Positions 1 to 8,693 of a stretch of 50,533 nt of DNA are shown here, piece by piece. The translations under genes were made by a program, and so were the position numbers. The DNA is from a bacterium (GTDB taxonomy: Bacteria > Sysuimicrobiota > Sysuimicrobiia > Sysuimicrobiales > Thermofontiviventaceae), in the NCBI GenBank assembly GCA_030550015.1, contig JAUQQG010000041.1, positions 1 to 50,533 on the forward strand, written 5' to 3'. Under the pieces are notes generated by a model that was given only the letters and a program-made list of their open reading frames with translations, did not search any database and was not told the origin of the DNA. Within the stretch, counting starts at the first letter, position 1. Each line of letters starts with the position of its first letter.

Positions 1-225
1 GATCTGGATCTTATCGCCAACTTTGATCCCAGCGCCCCTCAAGACCTTGGTTACCGAGAGCTGGAAAGACCCCGCGGAGACCTCCATGACCTTCCCCTCC
101 ACTGTGAACGTGGCAGCCGCAGGCCGGGCCGCGGCTTTGGCCTTGGCCGGGGCTGCGGCGAATCCGAAGGCGTTGAGGGTCAGGACAAGGACCCCCATCA
201 AGGCAAGAACCATCCATCGCTTCAT
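1..225 (-). CDS. Secreted protein of unknown function, N-terminal part (cut by window edge)
   Basis: The visible 75 residues begin with a signal peptide (MKRWMVLALMGVLVLTLNAF, then GFAA) followed by an Ala/Lys/Pro-rich linker. After that comes a beta-rich start (TFTVEGKVMEVSAGSFQLSV) that looks like a small beta-barrel or OB-like domain. The ATG at 225 is preceded by a good ribosome-binding site (GGGAGGG). The frame stays open to base 1, so the C-terminus lies outside the window. It is 76 bp downstream of the P-type ATPase gene on the same strand and could be co-transcribed with it. I do not recognise a family, so export is the only supported prediction. Confidence 0.75.
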   Translation of the reverse strand, partial: MKRWMVLALMGVLVLTLNAFGFAAAPAKAKAAARPAAATFTVEGKVMEVSAGSFQLSVTKVLRGAGIKVGDKIQI

Positions 226-301
226 TGCGTTCCCTCCCTTCAAGATGTTTTCCACGATGGCAAGCGCTGGAGGGGTAGGAGAAGTTCCCGACCCTTCCGC
301 T

Positions 302-2917
302 TCAGGGTTTTGAGGGGGTGGCTTCCACAGGGAGGTGCTGATAGAACCAGCGCTTGACGAGTTCCGCCGCGACCAGGTAACCGGCTGCAATCCCTCCCAT
401 CCCAAGCATGAGAGGGAAGGGGAGGGGAGCGAACCCAAGGAGTCTGGCCCCTGGCAGGTAAGGGAGGGCTAACGTGGTGAGCCCGACCGCCGCCGTGGCA
501 ACGAGCAACGCTTGGCTGGGTCGGCTGTGGAAGAGGGGTCCACGCGTCCTTAAAGAGAGCACGGCCAGGATGGCCGAAAGGATCGACTCCACGAACCAGC
601 CCGTCCGGAACAAGGCCGGAGTTTCCCGGAGAAGCCAAAGGAGGACGCCAAAGGTGATGTAGTCAAACACCGAGCTGAGCGGGCCGAACAGGAGCATGAA
701 CCGGCGGATGAACGGGATGTCCCACCGGTGCGGCCGCTCGACAAAAACCTCGTCCACGCGATCACCCGCGATCGTCATCTCTGGGAGATCGGTGAGGAAA
801 TTGATGAGCAGGATCTGCTTGGGGAGCATGGGGAGGAAGGGGACGAAGAACGATGCGCCCGCCATGCTGAACATATTGCCGAAGTTGGCGCTTGTGGCCA
901 TGAAGACATACTTGAGGGTGTTTGCAAAGGTCCTTCGCCCCTGTACGATCCCTTCATGGAGCACGGAGAGATCTTTTTTCAGCAGCACGAATTCCGCGGC
1001 CTCCTTGGCGACATCCACGGCATTCTCCACGGAGATCCCTACGTCTGCCGTATGAAGCGCGGGTGCGTCGTTGATCCCATCTCCCATGTACCCGACCACA
1101 TGTCCTGTTTTCTGCAGGGCCCGGATGATCCGTTCTTTCTGGTTCGGATCCACCTCCGCGTACAGGTTGGTCCGGCGGGCCACCTGCCAAAGTGCCTCAT
1201 CAGCGAGCTGATGAAGCTCTGAACCAGTAAGTGTTCCGGTGATATCGAGACCTATCGCTTCCGCCACGTGGGAAGCCACGAGCTTATTGTCTCCCGAAAT
1301 GATGACGATCTGCACCCCCAGCCTCGCAAGATCAGAGATCACCTCCTTCACCTCAGGTTTGGGGGGATCGAAGAAGAGCAAGAATCCTTCGAAGGTAAGC
1401 CCAGACTCATCGTTCTGGCTATATGCTTGCTGTTTGGGGACAGGTTTGCTGGCTAATCCGAGAACCCGAAACCCCTTCATGCTCCATTCGGTATACCGCT
1501 TGCGGATGCCCGTGATCCGCTCTTCGTCCAGCGGAAGGATCTTCTCCCCTTTCCGAAGGTGAGTGCAGATGGTCAAGAGGCCTTCCAAAGCACCTTTGGT
1601 AATGAGAAGGCATTCCTCCCCGAGCTGCACTACCACACTCAACCGTTTTCGAACGAAGTCGTAGGGGATCTCGTCAAGCTTGGTCACATCCCCGATCTCG
1701 GGTTGCGCATGCGCGACGATGGCCTCATCGAGAGGATTTGCAAGGCCGGCCTGCAGGCGCGCGTTAAGGAAGGCAAGGTAAAACACATCCTTGGATGGTC
1801 GGCCCTCTGCATCCAGCGCCCCATCGAGCCGTACAACCCCTTCTGTCAGCGTGCCTGTCTTATCTGTGCACAGGACATCCATGCTGCCGAAGTTCTCGAT
1901 GGAGGCTAGGCGGCGCACGATCACGCCCTGTCTGGCCATGGCTTGGGCGCCCCTGGCGAGGTTGACGGTGATGATCGCTGGCAGGAGTTGCGGGGTAAGG
2001 CCCACCGCGAGAGCCACCGAAAAGAGCAATGCGTCAAGGACCGGCCTATGGAAGAATACGTTGATGGCGAAGATGGCAAGCACGAGCAACAGCATGATCT
2101 CCGTGAGGAGGTGGCCCAGGCGCCGGATGCCGCGTTCGAACTCGGTTTCCGGTGGACGGAGGGTGAGCCTGTGGGCAATCTGGCCAAAAGCGGTGGATAC
2201 GCCGGTCTGCACGACGAGCACATGTGCCCAGCCACTGTGCACGCTCGTCCCCATGAAGACGGTGTTGGTACGGTCCGCGAGCCCAGCCTGGGCAGGGGCG
2301 GTTCCCGGTTCTTTCCTTACGGGAAAGGTCTCCCCCGTGAGCGTGGCCTGATTGACAAAGAGGTCCTTTGCCTCCAGGAGGATCCCGTCGGCGGGGACCA
2401 GGCTGCCTGCTGAAAGAACCACGACGTCACCTGGAACGATCTCCTCCGCGGGGATGGCCTGTGGCTGGCCATCACGGAGCACAGTGGCCTTGATCGTGAC
2501 CCGGGCCCTGAGCTTTTCGATGGCCGTCTGGGCGCCGTGCTCCTGGACAAACCCCAGGAGAGCGCTGGCGAACACAATGCTCAGGATGATCAGGGAATCC
2601 ACCCAATCCTTCAGTACCGCGGAGAGCCCCGTGGCGAAGAGCAGGATGAGGATCACAGGGCTGTTGAACTGGCCAATGAGGATTCTCCACTTGGTCACTC
2701 TCTTTTGAGGGCCTAGGGAATTCCGGCCAAAGCGTTCCAGGCGCGCGCGAGCTTCCGTTGAGGAGAGACCCGAAGGAGCACTTCCCAGAGCTTCGATCAC
2801 CTCTTCAGGAGAGAGGCTCCAGTACGCTGGGGGGATGCTGGCTTGGTAAACCATCAGGAGTGCTATACGATGGGTCTTCCCTTCTTCCCTGCCGATGGAG
2901 TATAAAGATTCACGCAC
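302..2917 (-). CDS. mgtA: Magnesium-translocating P-type ATPase (MgtA/MgtB type)
   Basis: This is an 871-residue P-type ATPase, close to the usual MgtA length. From the N-terminus it shows the cation-ATPase N-domain, the actuator motif TGE (residues 194-196), the membrane motif VGLTPQLLPAIITVNLARGA (about 305-324), which is characteristic of the Mg-type P3B branch, the phosphorylation motif DKTGTLT (Asp352) and the hinge MGDGINDAPA (611-620). The C-terminal half carries the remaining membrane helices. In this family ATP hydrolysis drives Mg2+ import across the inner membrane. The start shown is a GTG behind a G-rich stretch. An ATG at 2854 (Met22) matches the usual family N-terminus better but has no clear ribosome-binding site. 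No Mg-sensing leader was recognised upstream. Confidence 0.9.
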   Translation of the reverse strand: MRESLYSIGREEGKTHRIALLMVYQASIPPAYWSLSPEEVIEALGSAPSGLSSTEARARLERFGRNSLGPQKRVTKWRILIGQFNSPVILILLFATGLSAVLKDWVDSLIILSIVFASALLGFVQEHGAQTAIEKLRARVTIKATVLRDGQPQAIPAEEIVPGDVVVLSAGSLVPADGILLEAKDLFVNQATLTGETFPVRKEPGTAPAQAGLADRTNTVFMGTSVHSGWAHVLVVQTGVSTAFGQIAHRLTLRPPETEFERGIRRLGHLLTEIMLLLVLAIFAINVFFHRPVLDALLFSVALAVGLTPQLLPAIITVNLARGAQAMARQGVIVRRLASIENFGSMDVLCTDKTGTLTEGVVRLDGALDAEGRPSKDVFYLAFLNARLQAGLANPLDEAIVAHAQPEIGDVTKLDEIPYDFVRKRLSVVVQLGEECLLITKGALEGLLTICTHLRKGEKILPLDEERITGIRKRYTEWSMKGFRVLGLASKPVPKQQAYSQNDESGLTFEGFLLFFDPPKPEVKEVISDLARLGVQIVIISGDNKLVASHVAEAIGLDITGTLTGSELHQLADEALWQVARRTNLYAEVDPNQKERIIRALQKTGHVVGYMGDGINDAPALHTADVGISVENAVDVAKEAAEFVLLKKDLSVLHEGIVQGRRTFANTLKYVFMATSANFGNMFSMAGASFFVPFLPMLPKQILLINFLTDLPEMTIAGDRVDEVFVERPHRWDIPFIRRFMLLFGPLSSVFDYITFGVLLWLLRETPALFRTGWFVESILSAILAVLSLRTRGPLFHSRPSQALLVATAAVGLTTLALPYLPGARLLGFAPLPFPLMLGMGGIAAGYLVAAELVKRWFYQHLPVEATPSKP

Positions 2918-3006
2918 TGCCCGCCCCGACCACGGCCAAAGGAGTGGAACCAGATAGGACCCCTGTGCGCTAGTAAGAGTGGGGCTATAGCGAAGGAGGG
3001 GAACCC

Positions 3007-3198
3007 ATGAATATTGAGAAAGACCTCATCATCATCCTCCTGATTGCCCTGCTCATCTTCGGGCCATCCAAGCTGGCTGGGCTTGGTAGCGCCCTGGGCA
3101 AGACCATCCGGGACTTCCGCAGGGCGATGGAAGGGGGAGAAGAGCAGAGAGCGCAATCTCCACACCCGGAGGAGGCTTCCCGACAGGAGCGCTCGTGA
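3007..3198 (+). CDS. tatA: Sec-independent protein translocase subunit TatA/TatE
   Basis: This 63-residue protein has the TatA layout. A short N-terminus is followed by one membrane helix (about residues 7-19) ending in the hallmark FGPSKL, then an amphipathic helix (LGSALGKTIRDFRRAM) and a charged tail. TatA oligomers form the pore for folded twin-arginine substrates in the cytoplasmic membrane. The ribosome-binding site GGAGGGG precedes the ATG with normal spacing. The stop codon overlaps the GTG of the next gene by three bases, so the two are translationally coupled. No tatB or tatC gene is in the window. The short helix and FGP motif make the assignment firm, but TatA and TatE cannot be told apart. 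Confidence 0.88.
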   Translation: MNIEKDLIIILLIALLIFGPSKLAGLGSALGKTIRDFRRAMEGGEEQRAQSPHPEEASRQERS

Positions 3199-3812
3199 GA
3201 TCCGAACGCCGATTGATCTGGCTAGCCGCCATTGGGAAATTGGTCTTCCTTTCCCTGTGGATACGTCACTTTGGGATGGTCCCAGGGGACAGGGAGATCA
3301 TGATGCTTGTGCGCGCTTTCCCAGAGGGCATCGTCCGATTCTGTGCCTTCGCAGGAGGAGTGCCCACCATTGCTGGTCTCACTGTTCTCTTGGCCTGGCT
3401 CCACCGAAAATATGTCCACCCCTTGACTGTGATCGGTGCCATGGTTCCCATCCCGATCATCGAGTGGATCCTGAAGCATCTCATTGGAAGGCCTCGTCCA
3501 CTCGGAGAGGGACTCGCTTTCCCAAGTGGGCACGCCATCGCGTCTTTGACTCTTCTCCTGCTCATCGCAGGATACGCGTGGTCAGGGCGCTCCAGAACAC
3601 AGCGTGTAGTCTTTTCCCTCTTCTTCCTCATCTATGTTGTGGCCGTCGGGGTGGGTCGCGTGGCGCTGGGGTTCCACTGGCCAAGCGACATCCTGGGCGG
3701 ATGGCTGGTGGCAGTCATCTACGTATCTGGGATCCTTCGCTTTTTGCAGTACTGGAGACAGGAAGCAGGTTCTCGAATCCTGGCCCCATTGAACGTCAGA
3801 GGGAACTCATGA
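3195..3812 (+). CDS. PAP2-family membrane phosphatase
   Basis: This is a 205-residue membrane protein with about five or six hydrophobic segments and the three-part PAP2 signature: K(x6)RP in KHLIGRPRP, PSGH in AFPSGHA, and the third motif as GRVALGFHWPSD, where the usual Ser-Arg is Gly-Arg. The two histidines and the Asp of the catalytic site are present. The family dephosphorylates lipid phosphates such as undecaprenyl diphosphate or phosphatidylglycerophosphate at the outer face of the membrane. The GTG start overlaps the tatA stop (GTGA), so it depends on tatA translation. Undecaprenyl-diphosphate recycling is the likeliest role but is inferred from family only. Confidence 0.85.
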   Translation: MRSERRLIWLAAIGKLVFLSLWIRHFGMVPGDREIMMLVRAFPEGIVRFCAFAGGVPTIAGLTVLLAWLHRKYVHPLTVIGAMVPIPIIEWILKHLIGRPRPLGEGLAFPSGHAIASLTLLLLIAGYAWSGRSRTQRVVFSLFFLIYVVAVGVGRVALGFHWPSDILGGWLVAVIYVSGILRFLQYWRQEAGSRILAPLNVRGNS

Positions 3813-3895
3813 TGCAGATCCTCCAATGCTTCGAGAGGAAAGCGGGTTCGGACTAAGAACTAAGAAAAGTAACCCGATCCTGTTGAGGGGAGGAG

Positions 3896-4873
3896 ATGAA
3901 CCGTCCACGTGCGTTGAACCCTAAGCTCGTCTTCGGGTTCGCGGCTTTCCTCCTTATCTACCTCTCCTTTTGGTATTCGCCGGTCCCGGCAAGAAAGGCC
4001 CGCTTCCCCACGGTTCCCCCTCCGACGAGTTTGGATCGAATCCTTATTGTAGCGCCGCACATCGATGATGAGGCCATTGGCGCTGCGGGGTTTATAAGCG
4101 ACGCTGTGGAAGCAGGAGCGCAAGTCTTCATCGTTTATCTGACTTCAGGCGACGGGAATCGCTTTAGCGCCGCTGTCCTCGATCACACCATCCGGCCAAG
4201 GCGGCGGGATCTCCTTCGGGAGGGACGGATCCGGATGAGGGAGGCTGTTGAAGCCATGTCCACCCTGGGGATTCCTCCCGATCATCTCTTCTTCCTGGGT
4301 TACCCTGATGGGGGCTTACAGGACATCCTGGCGCATCCGGGCATGCTCTACGTCTCCCGAAGGACCGGAGAGAGTACGGTCCCTTACCCCGAAGCCCTCT
4401 CTCCAGGGGCTCCGTACAGGGCTGGGAACCTGCGGCGCGATTTCCTGTGGGTCTTCTGCAGAGTTCATCCCACCATCGTGATTGCGCCGATCACCTTCGA
4501 TGCCCATCCTGACCACCGGGCCGCTGGGCTCCTTACCAGGGAGACCATTTCCGGGCTGGAACCTCGAGTACGCCTTATGGGCTACCTGGTACACTTCCAC
4601 GGCTATCCACGCCCGTTTGCCCCTACCCCTCACCACCCCCTCCTTCCACCACCCCAGTTCCTCTCTTCCTCCTGGTCCATGTACTCCCTCTCCGCCAAAG
4701 CCTTGCAGAGAAAAGAAATAGCCCTGCGGGCTTATCGAAGCCAGAGAGACAGTCCTTTCCTGCTTGCCCTCCTCGATAGCTTCATCAAGAAGAACGAGCT
4801 CTTCCTCGATGAGCCGTTGCCTGAGGGCACAGAAGGTGAACGCCTGCACTGCACGAGGAGCACATTGGGATGA
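3896..4873 (+). CDS. PIG-L/LmbE-family N-acetylglucosaminyl deacetylase, membrane anchored
   Basis: This 325-residue protein has an N-terminal membrane anchor (about residues 11-28) and a PIG-L domain. The zinc-binding signature PHIDDE (usually PHPDDE) follows strand ILIVA, and the second metal motif appears as DAHPDHRAAG. The family removes acetyl groups from GlcNAc-containing glycolipids or small molecules such as the mycothiol and bacillithiol precursors. The ATG sits just behind GAGGGGAGG. The next gene is another deacetylase (NodB type) on the same strand, so the pair may act on a surface glycan. The P-to-I change in the first motif is conservative and leaves the metal ligands intact. 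The substrate cannot be read from sequence. Confidence 0.85.
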   Translation: MNRPRALNPKLVFGFAAFLLIYLSFWYSPVPARKARFPTVPPPTSLDRILIVAPHIDDEAIGAAGFISDAVEAGAQVFIVYLTSGDGNRFSAAVLDHTIRPRRRDLLREGRIRMREAVEAMSTLGIPPDHLFFLGYPDGGLQDILAHPGMLYVSRRTGESTVPYPEALSPGAPYRAGNLRRDFLWVFCRVHPTIVIAPITFDAHPDHRAAGLLTRETISGLEPRVRLMGYLVHFHGYPRPFAPTPHHPLLPPPQFLSSSWSMYSLSAKALQRKEIALRAYRSQRDSPFLLALLDSFIKKNELFLDEPLPEGTEGERLHCTRSTLG

Positions 4874-4941
4874 TGGAACCAAATATCTTTTCGATTTCGC
4901 TTCCTCACAGACAGAAACAAAGTTGAGGAGATTTTGTCTCT

Positions 4942-6180
4942 ATGAAACACCGTCCCGCCGTCTTGATGGTCATCTTGCTTGTCTTGATCTTCCACGTGCA
5001 GCTGCCTTTACAGGCCAAGATGCCTCAGCCTTATCCGCACCTTGCTGGGACTTTGCCATCTGTTGAGGAGGCACTCCTGAAAGCACTCCAGCAGCGGGGT
5101 TTGGAGGAGAGGGTGTGGCGGATCGCAGCCGATAGCAATGGGCATCTCGTGGTCACCTCGCTTGTCTTCGCCTCACCTGTGGCTTCCCCGCAAGCTCCTT
5201 CCCTCATAGAGCGGTATGCCTGGAACCTCGTGAGGACAGCGTTTGAAGCCGTCCCCTCCCTGGGGGAGGTCGACCTCACAGCTTATCCCAATGGGAGCGT
5301 GCCGTTCCTCCGGGGCGGGGGAGGGGCGACCTTTACCGCAGCAGTGTCCAGGGAGGAGTTCTTGCGCCTTGAGAGGACAGATCCGGTAGGTGTGCTCAAG
5401 ACATTACCCCGAGTGTGGTTCGACCCCTTGCTGGCGCACCCAGCACCGCTGCGAAGTATATCCCGGAGGCCTTCTTCACCTTCCTGGTCGTACCAGGAGA
5501 ACCGACCCACGTTCAGGGGGCTCGTGCAGGAGCAAGTGGAGGAGCTTTGGTTGAGGATCATTGGACGGGTGAGGGGAGGGACAATCGAGGGCAGGCTCTA
5601 CCGGGGTGACCCGAGGCGCCGCGCTGTAGCACTGACGTTTGACGATGGACCCGTCCCCCTCTATACTCCGCTACTTCTCGATACCCTGAGCCGCCTTGGA
5701 GTGAAGGCGACGTTCTTTCTAATTGGCCAGCACGTGAGAGAGTATCCCTACTTTGCACAGGCCATCGTCCAAGCCGGCCACGAGGTTGGAAACCACTCCT
5801 TCCACCATGGAAACCTCGCCCGCCTCCCTCCTGAGCGTGTGTGGGAGGAGATCAATTGGACTCAGGAGACTATTGCTCGTGTCGCTGGAGAAGCACCAAG
5901 GTACTTCCGGCCACCTGGTGGGGATTACAACGCCACCGTGCTCCGTGTGGCCCGCCAGTTTGGCCTAGTCACAGTATTCTGGACAGACAATCCTGGGGAC
6001 TACTTGAACCTGGATCCCCAGGTCCTGGAAACAAGGCTCTTCCTCCGTGCATCCAACGGAGGAATTATCCTTCTCCACCAGGGCATCCCGGGGACGTTAC
6101 GCGTCTTGCCCGTGATAACCCGCATCCTGCGCCGGTACGGGCTTGAAATCACCACAGTAAGCGGCCTACTGACTCCCTGA
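4942..6180 (+). CDS. Secreted polysaccharide deacetylase (NodB domain)
   Basis: This 412-residue protein starts with a signal peptide (hydrophobic residues about 6-25). A roughly 190-residue N-terminal region without a recognised family precedes the C-terminal NodB (CE4) domain, which has the catalytic TFDDGP motif, zinc ligands in HSFHHG, and RPPGGDYN. CE4 enzymes deacetylate peptidoglycan or N-acetylated exopolysaccharide outside the membrane. A GAGGAG ribosome-binding site lies 12 bp before the ATG. It follows the PIG-L deacetylase gene after a 68-bp gap and is convergent with the pyrophosphatase gene. All CE4 metal residues look intact, so it should be active. The N-terminal region may bind glycan. 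Confidence 0.87.
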   Translation: MKHRPAVLMVILLVLIFHVQLPLQAKMPQPYPHLAGTLPSVEEALLKALQQRGLEERVWRIAADSNGHLVVTSLVFASPVASPQAPSLIERYAWNLVRTAFEAVPSLGEVDLTAYPNGSVPFLRGGGGATFTAAVSREEFLRLERTDPVGVLKTLPRVWFDPLLAHPAPLRSISRRPSSPSWSYQENRPTFRGLVQEQVEELWLRIIGRVRGGTIEGRLYRGDPRRRAVALTFDDGPVPLYTPLLLDTLSRLGVKATFFLIGQHVREYPYFAQAIVQAGHEVGNHSFHHGNLARLPPERVWEEINWTQETIARVAGEAPRYFRPPGGDYNATVLRVARQFGLVTVFWTDNPGDYLNLDPQVLETRLFLRASNGGIILLHQGIPGTLRVLPVITRILRRYGLEITTVSGLLTP

Positions 6181-6201
6181 TCCGGCTGGGGCTCCTTTTT
6201 C

Positions 6202-8556
6202 CTACGGCCGGGGATCTGAAGATGCTGCGGTTGGTTCAGGCGCCATCACTGCCTTGATCTCGATGGGCGACCGCTTGCTCAAAAAGACGGCAACGGCGAT
6301 GAGCAGGGCCATCCCTACGACCACCGTGGCGCGTATCCCAAAGGGAAGGGGCCTAATCACCACAGGGGCAATGAGAATGGCCACAAGGTTCATGACCTTG
6401 ATGAGCGGGTTCAACGCCGGTCCGGCGGTGTCTTTCAGGGGGTCGCCCACGGTATCGCCGATGACGGCGGCTTTGTGATACTCCGTGCCCTTCCCTCCGA
6501 GGTAGCCCTCCTCGATCTTCTTCTTGGCGTTATCCCAGGCACCTCCAGTGTTGGCCATGAAGACGGCCAGGAGCTGTGCCGTGAGGATGGCCCCGGCAAG
6601 GTAGGCCCCCAGGGAAGCGGGGCCGAGGGCGAACCCCACGAGGATGGGTGCGCTGATGGCGATGAGGGCAGGGCTGAGCAACTCACGTTGCGCTGCTTTC
6701 GTCACAATGTCCACCGCGCGAGAGTAGTCGGGGCGGCTCTTCCCCTCCAGCAATCCAGGGATCTCCCGGAACTGCCGGCGGACCTCCTCCACCACCAAAA
6801 AGGCGGAACGTCCGACGGCGCGGATGAGGAACGCGCTCACGAGGAACGGCACCGCGCCCCCGATAAGCAACCCAATGAAAACCTGCGGGAGGTTTACCTG
6901 GATTCCCACGGAGGTGAGGAGCCCTTGTGCCTGTTCGACACCCGCGGCGGCAAGCTCGCGCACATCCACAAAGAGTCGCGCTTCATCGATGAACGAGCGG
7001 AAAAGGGCAATGGCCGCGACGACTGCGGTAGCGATGGCAAATCCCTTGGTGAGGGCTTTTGTGGTGTTTCCCACGGCATCGAGACGGGCCACGATGCGCC
7101 CGGTAGGGGTATCTCCTCGCTCCACCCCCGACATCTCAAAGATGCCGTTGGCGTTGTCCACGATGGGGCCATAGGTGTCCATGGCAAGAATGAAACCGGT
7201 AGTGGTGAGCAAACCGAGCCCTGAAAGGGCGATGCCGTAGGCGGAGAGCGCCAGGTTCCCTTTGAAGATAGCCATGGAGGCTCCAATCGTCAGGGCGATG
7301 GCCAAGATCGCCCAGACAGTGCTCTCCATTCCAGTGCCCAACCCCGTGAGGAGCATCGTGGCTGGCCCTGTCCTGGTGGCGTGGGCGATCTCCGTGACCG
7401 GAGCCCGATCCGCGTGGGTGAACAACTCGGTGAGCCAGCCGATGACCAGGGCGAGGAGGATCCCGGTGAGGGTCGCCAGGAAGAACCGGAAATCCGGGGC
7501 ACCGGTTACAGGGTCGCGGAGGTAGAAGTAGTTCACCAGGCCGAACCCGGCGATGGAGAAAAGCGCCGACACCCAGAATCCCACGTTGATGGGCTTCATG
7601 GGATCGCCAATCTCCTCATCCTTGGCCCGGACGCTCCAGGTGCCGATGACAGAGGCTACGACCCCGATGGCGCGCACAAGGAGCGGATAGATGATCAGCT
7701 TGAGGGCAAAACCTGCGGCGGCTGCGCCGTAGAGGGCAACGAACTGAGGGTCAAGGAGCGTGGCAGCGCCAAGGATGATGGCCGCGACAAGGGTGACCTC
7801 GTAGCTTTCAAAGACATCTGCTGCCATTCCCGCGCAGTCCCCAACGTTGTCCCCTACGTTGTCGGCAATGACCGCGGCGTTCCGGGGATCGTCCTCCGGG
7901 ATGCCTACCTCCACTTTCCCCACCAGGTCTGCTCCGACGTCAGCGGCTTTTGTATAGATCCCTCCCCCCACGCGCATAAACGCAGCCACGAGCGATCCGC
8001 CGAACCCGAATCCCACGAGGACCCGCATGGCGTCTTCCCGGAAGAGCATGAACATGATGGTTGCCCCCAGGAGCCCGAGGCCCACAGTGAACATCCCCGA
8101 GATGGTCCCAGCCTGGAAGGCGATCTCAAGGGCTTCCTTGTAGCTTCTCCGCGCGGCGTTGGCCACCCGAACGTTTCCCTGCACCGCCGAAGTCATGCCC
8201 ACGAACCCGGCTCCGTAGGAGGCGAAACAACCCAGGAGGAATGCCCCCGCCACGCCCAGGGTCAAAAGCGGCCGGCCGGCATAGATCGGCCGGTACAGAA
8301 GGTAAAGACCTATCGTGATGAGAACGATGACGGGTAGCATCGCGCGGAGCTGCCGACCGAGATAGGCCAAAGCCCCTTCCTGGATTGCAGCGGAAACCGC
8401 CACCATGGTCTCCGGGCCAGGCGATTTTTGCAGTACCCGTCGCCGGAGGTACCATCCGTACGCCAGCGCGAGGATGCTTGTGGCCAAGACCACCCAGAGC
8501 AAGGTGGTTTCCAAGACGCCGAATTGAGGCAGAGTTACCGTGGCTTCGCTCATCAT
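6202..8556 (-). CDS. hppA: Membrane-bound proton-translocating pyrophosphatase, K+-independent type
   Basis: This membrane PPase of about 784 residues and some 16 helices hydrolyses pyrophosphate and pumps ions out of the cytoplasm. The active-site block is intact (DVGADLVGKVE, IPEDDPRN, DNVGDNVGDCAGMAAD), as is the C-terminal GDTVGDPLKDTAGPA. The K+-dependence determinant reads GNTTKALTKG, with Lys and Thr where K+-dependent enzymes carry Ala and typically Gly or Ala, so it belongs to the K+-independent class, whose known members pump protons. Of three clustered ATGs (8562, 8556, 8553), the one at 8556 lies six bases after AGGGAG and is preferred. A promoter and a perfect inverted repeat precede it. 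It lies just downstream of a fluoride-riboswitch operon. Confidence 0.96.
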   Translation of the reverse strand: MMSEATVTLPQFGVLETTLLWVVLATSILALAYGWYLRRRVLQKSPGPETMVAVSAAIQEGALAYLGRQLRAMLPVIVLITIGLYLLYRPIYAGRPLLTLGVAGAFLLGCFASYGAGFVGMTSAVQGNVRVANAARRSYKEALEIAFQAGTISGMFTVGLGLLGATIMFMLFREDAMRVLVGFGFGGSLVAAFMRVGGGIYTKAADVGADLVGKVEVGIPEDDPRNAAVIADNVGDNVGDCAGMAADVFESYEVTLVAAIILGAATLLDPQFVALYGAAAAGFALKLIIYPLLVRAIGVVASVIGTWSVRAKDEEIGDPMKPINVGFWVSALFSIAGFGLVNYFYLRDPVTGAPDFRFFLATLTGILLALVIGWLTELFTHADRAPVTEIAHATRTGPATMLLTGLGTGMESTVWAILAIALTIGASMAIFKGNLALSAYGIALSGLGLLTTTGFILAMDTYGPIVDNANGIFEMSGVERGDTPTGRIVARLDAVGNTTKALTKGFAIATAVVAAIALFRSFIDEARLFVDVRELAAAGVEQAQGLLTSVGIQVNLPQVFIGLLIGGAVPFLVSAFLIRAVGRSAFLVVEEVRRQFREIPGLLEGKSRPDYSRAVDIVTKAAQRELLSPALIAISAPILVGFALGPASLGAYLAGAILTAQLLAVFMANTGGAWDNAKKKIEEGYLGGKGTEYHKAAVIGDTVGDPLKDTAGPALNPLIKVMNLVAILIAPVVIRPLPFGIRATVVVGMALLIAVAVFLSKRSPIEIKAVMAPEPTAASSDPRP

Positions 8557-8568
8557 TCCCATCTCCCT

Positions 8569-8598
8569 GAGGTATAACCTCGGTAGAGGTTATACCTC
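8569..8598. repeat. Perfect 13-bp inverted repeat in the hppA leader
   Basis: GAGGTATAACCTC and its exact reverse complement are separated by GGTA. The repeat ends two or three bases before the hppA ribosome-binding site and lies downstream of the predicted hppA promoter. In RNA it would form a 13-bp hairpin beside the start codon, and in DNA it is a typical dyad operator. There is no T-tract, so it is not an intrinsic terminator. Confidence 0.8.
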
Positions 8599-8653
8599 CT
8601 ATGATCAAGTCTTCACCTCCCTGGGGAAGCAATTGGTTTGCTGTCGCTTCCTC

Positions 8654-8682
8654 ATGCTAACGCACCTGCCTGCGATCGTCAA
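8654..8682 (-). promoter_or_regulatory. Predicted sigma-70 promoter of hppA
   Basis: On the minus strand TTGACG (8682-8677) and TAGCAT (8659-8654) are spaced by 17 bp. The start of transcription would lie near 8647, giving an untranslated leader of about 90 nt that contains the inverted repeat. It sits directly after the stop codon of the upstream CPxC/CxxH gene, so hppA can be expressed apart from the fluoride operon while still receiving read-through. Confidence 0.5.
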
Positions 8683-8693
8683 CGTTTTCGAAC

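Noticed and set aside
2918-3006. A Mg2+-sensing leader before mgtA
   Set aside because: The gap to the divergent tatA is only 89 bp and shows no conserved M-box elements.
6435-8632. Several long open frames on the opposite strand of hppA and in its other frames
   Set aside because: They have high Arg/Pro/Ser composition typical of GC-rich shadow frames, while hppA itself has every family motif.
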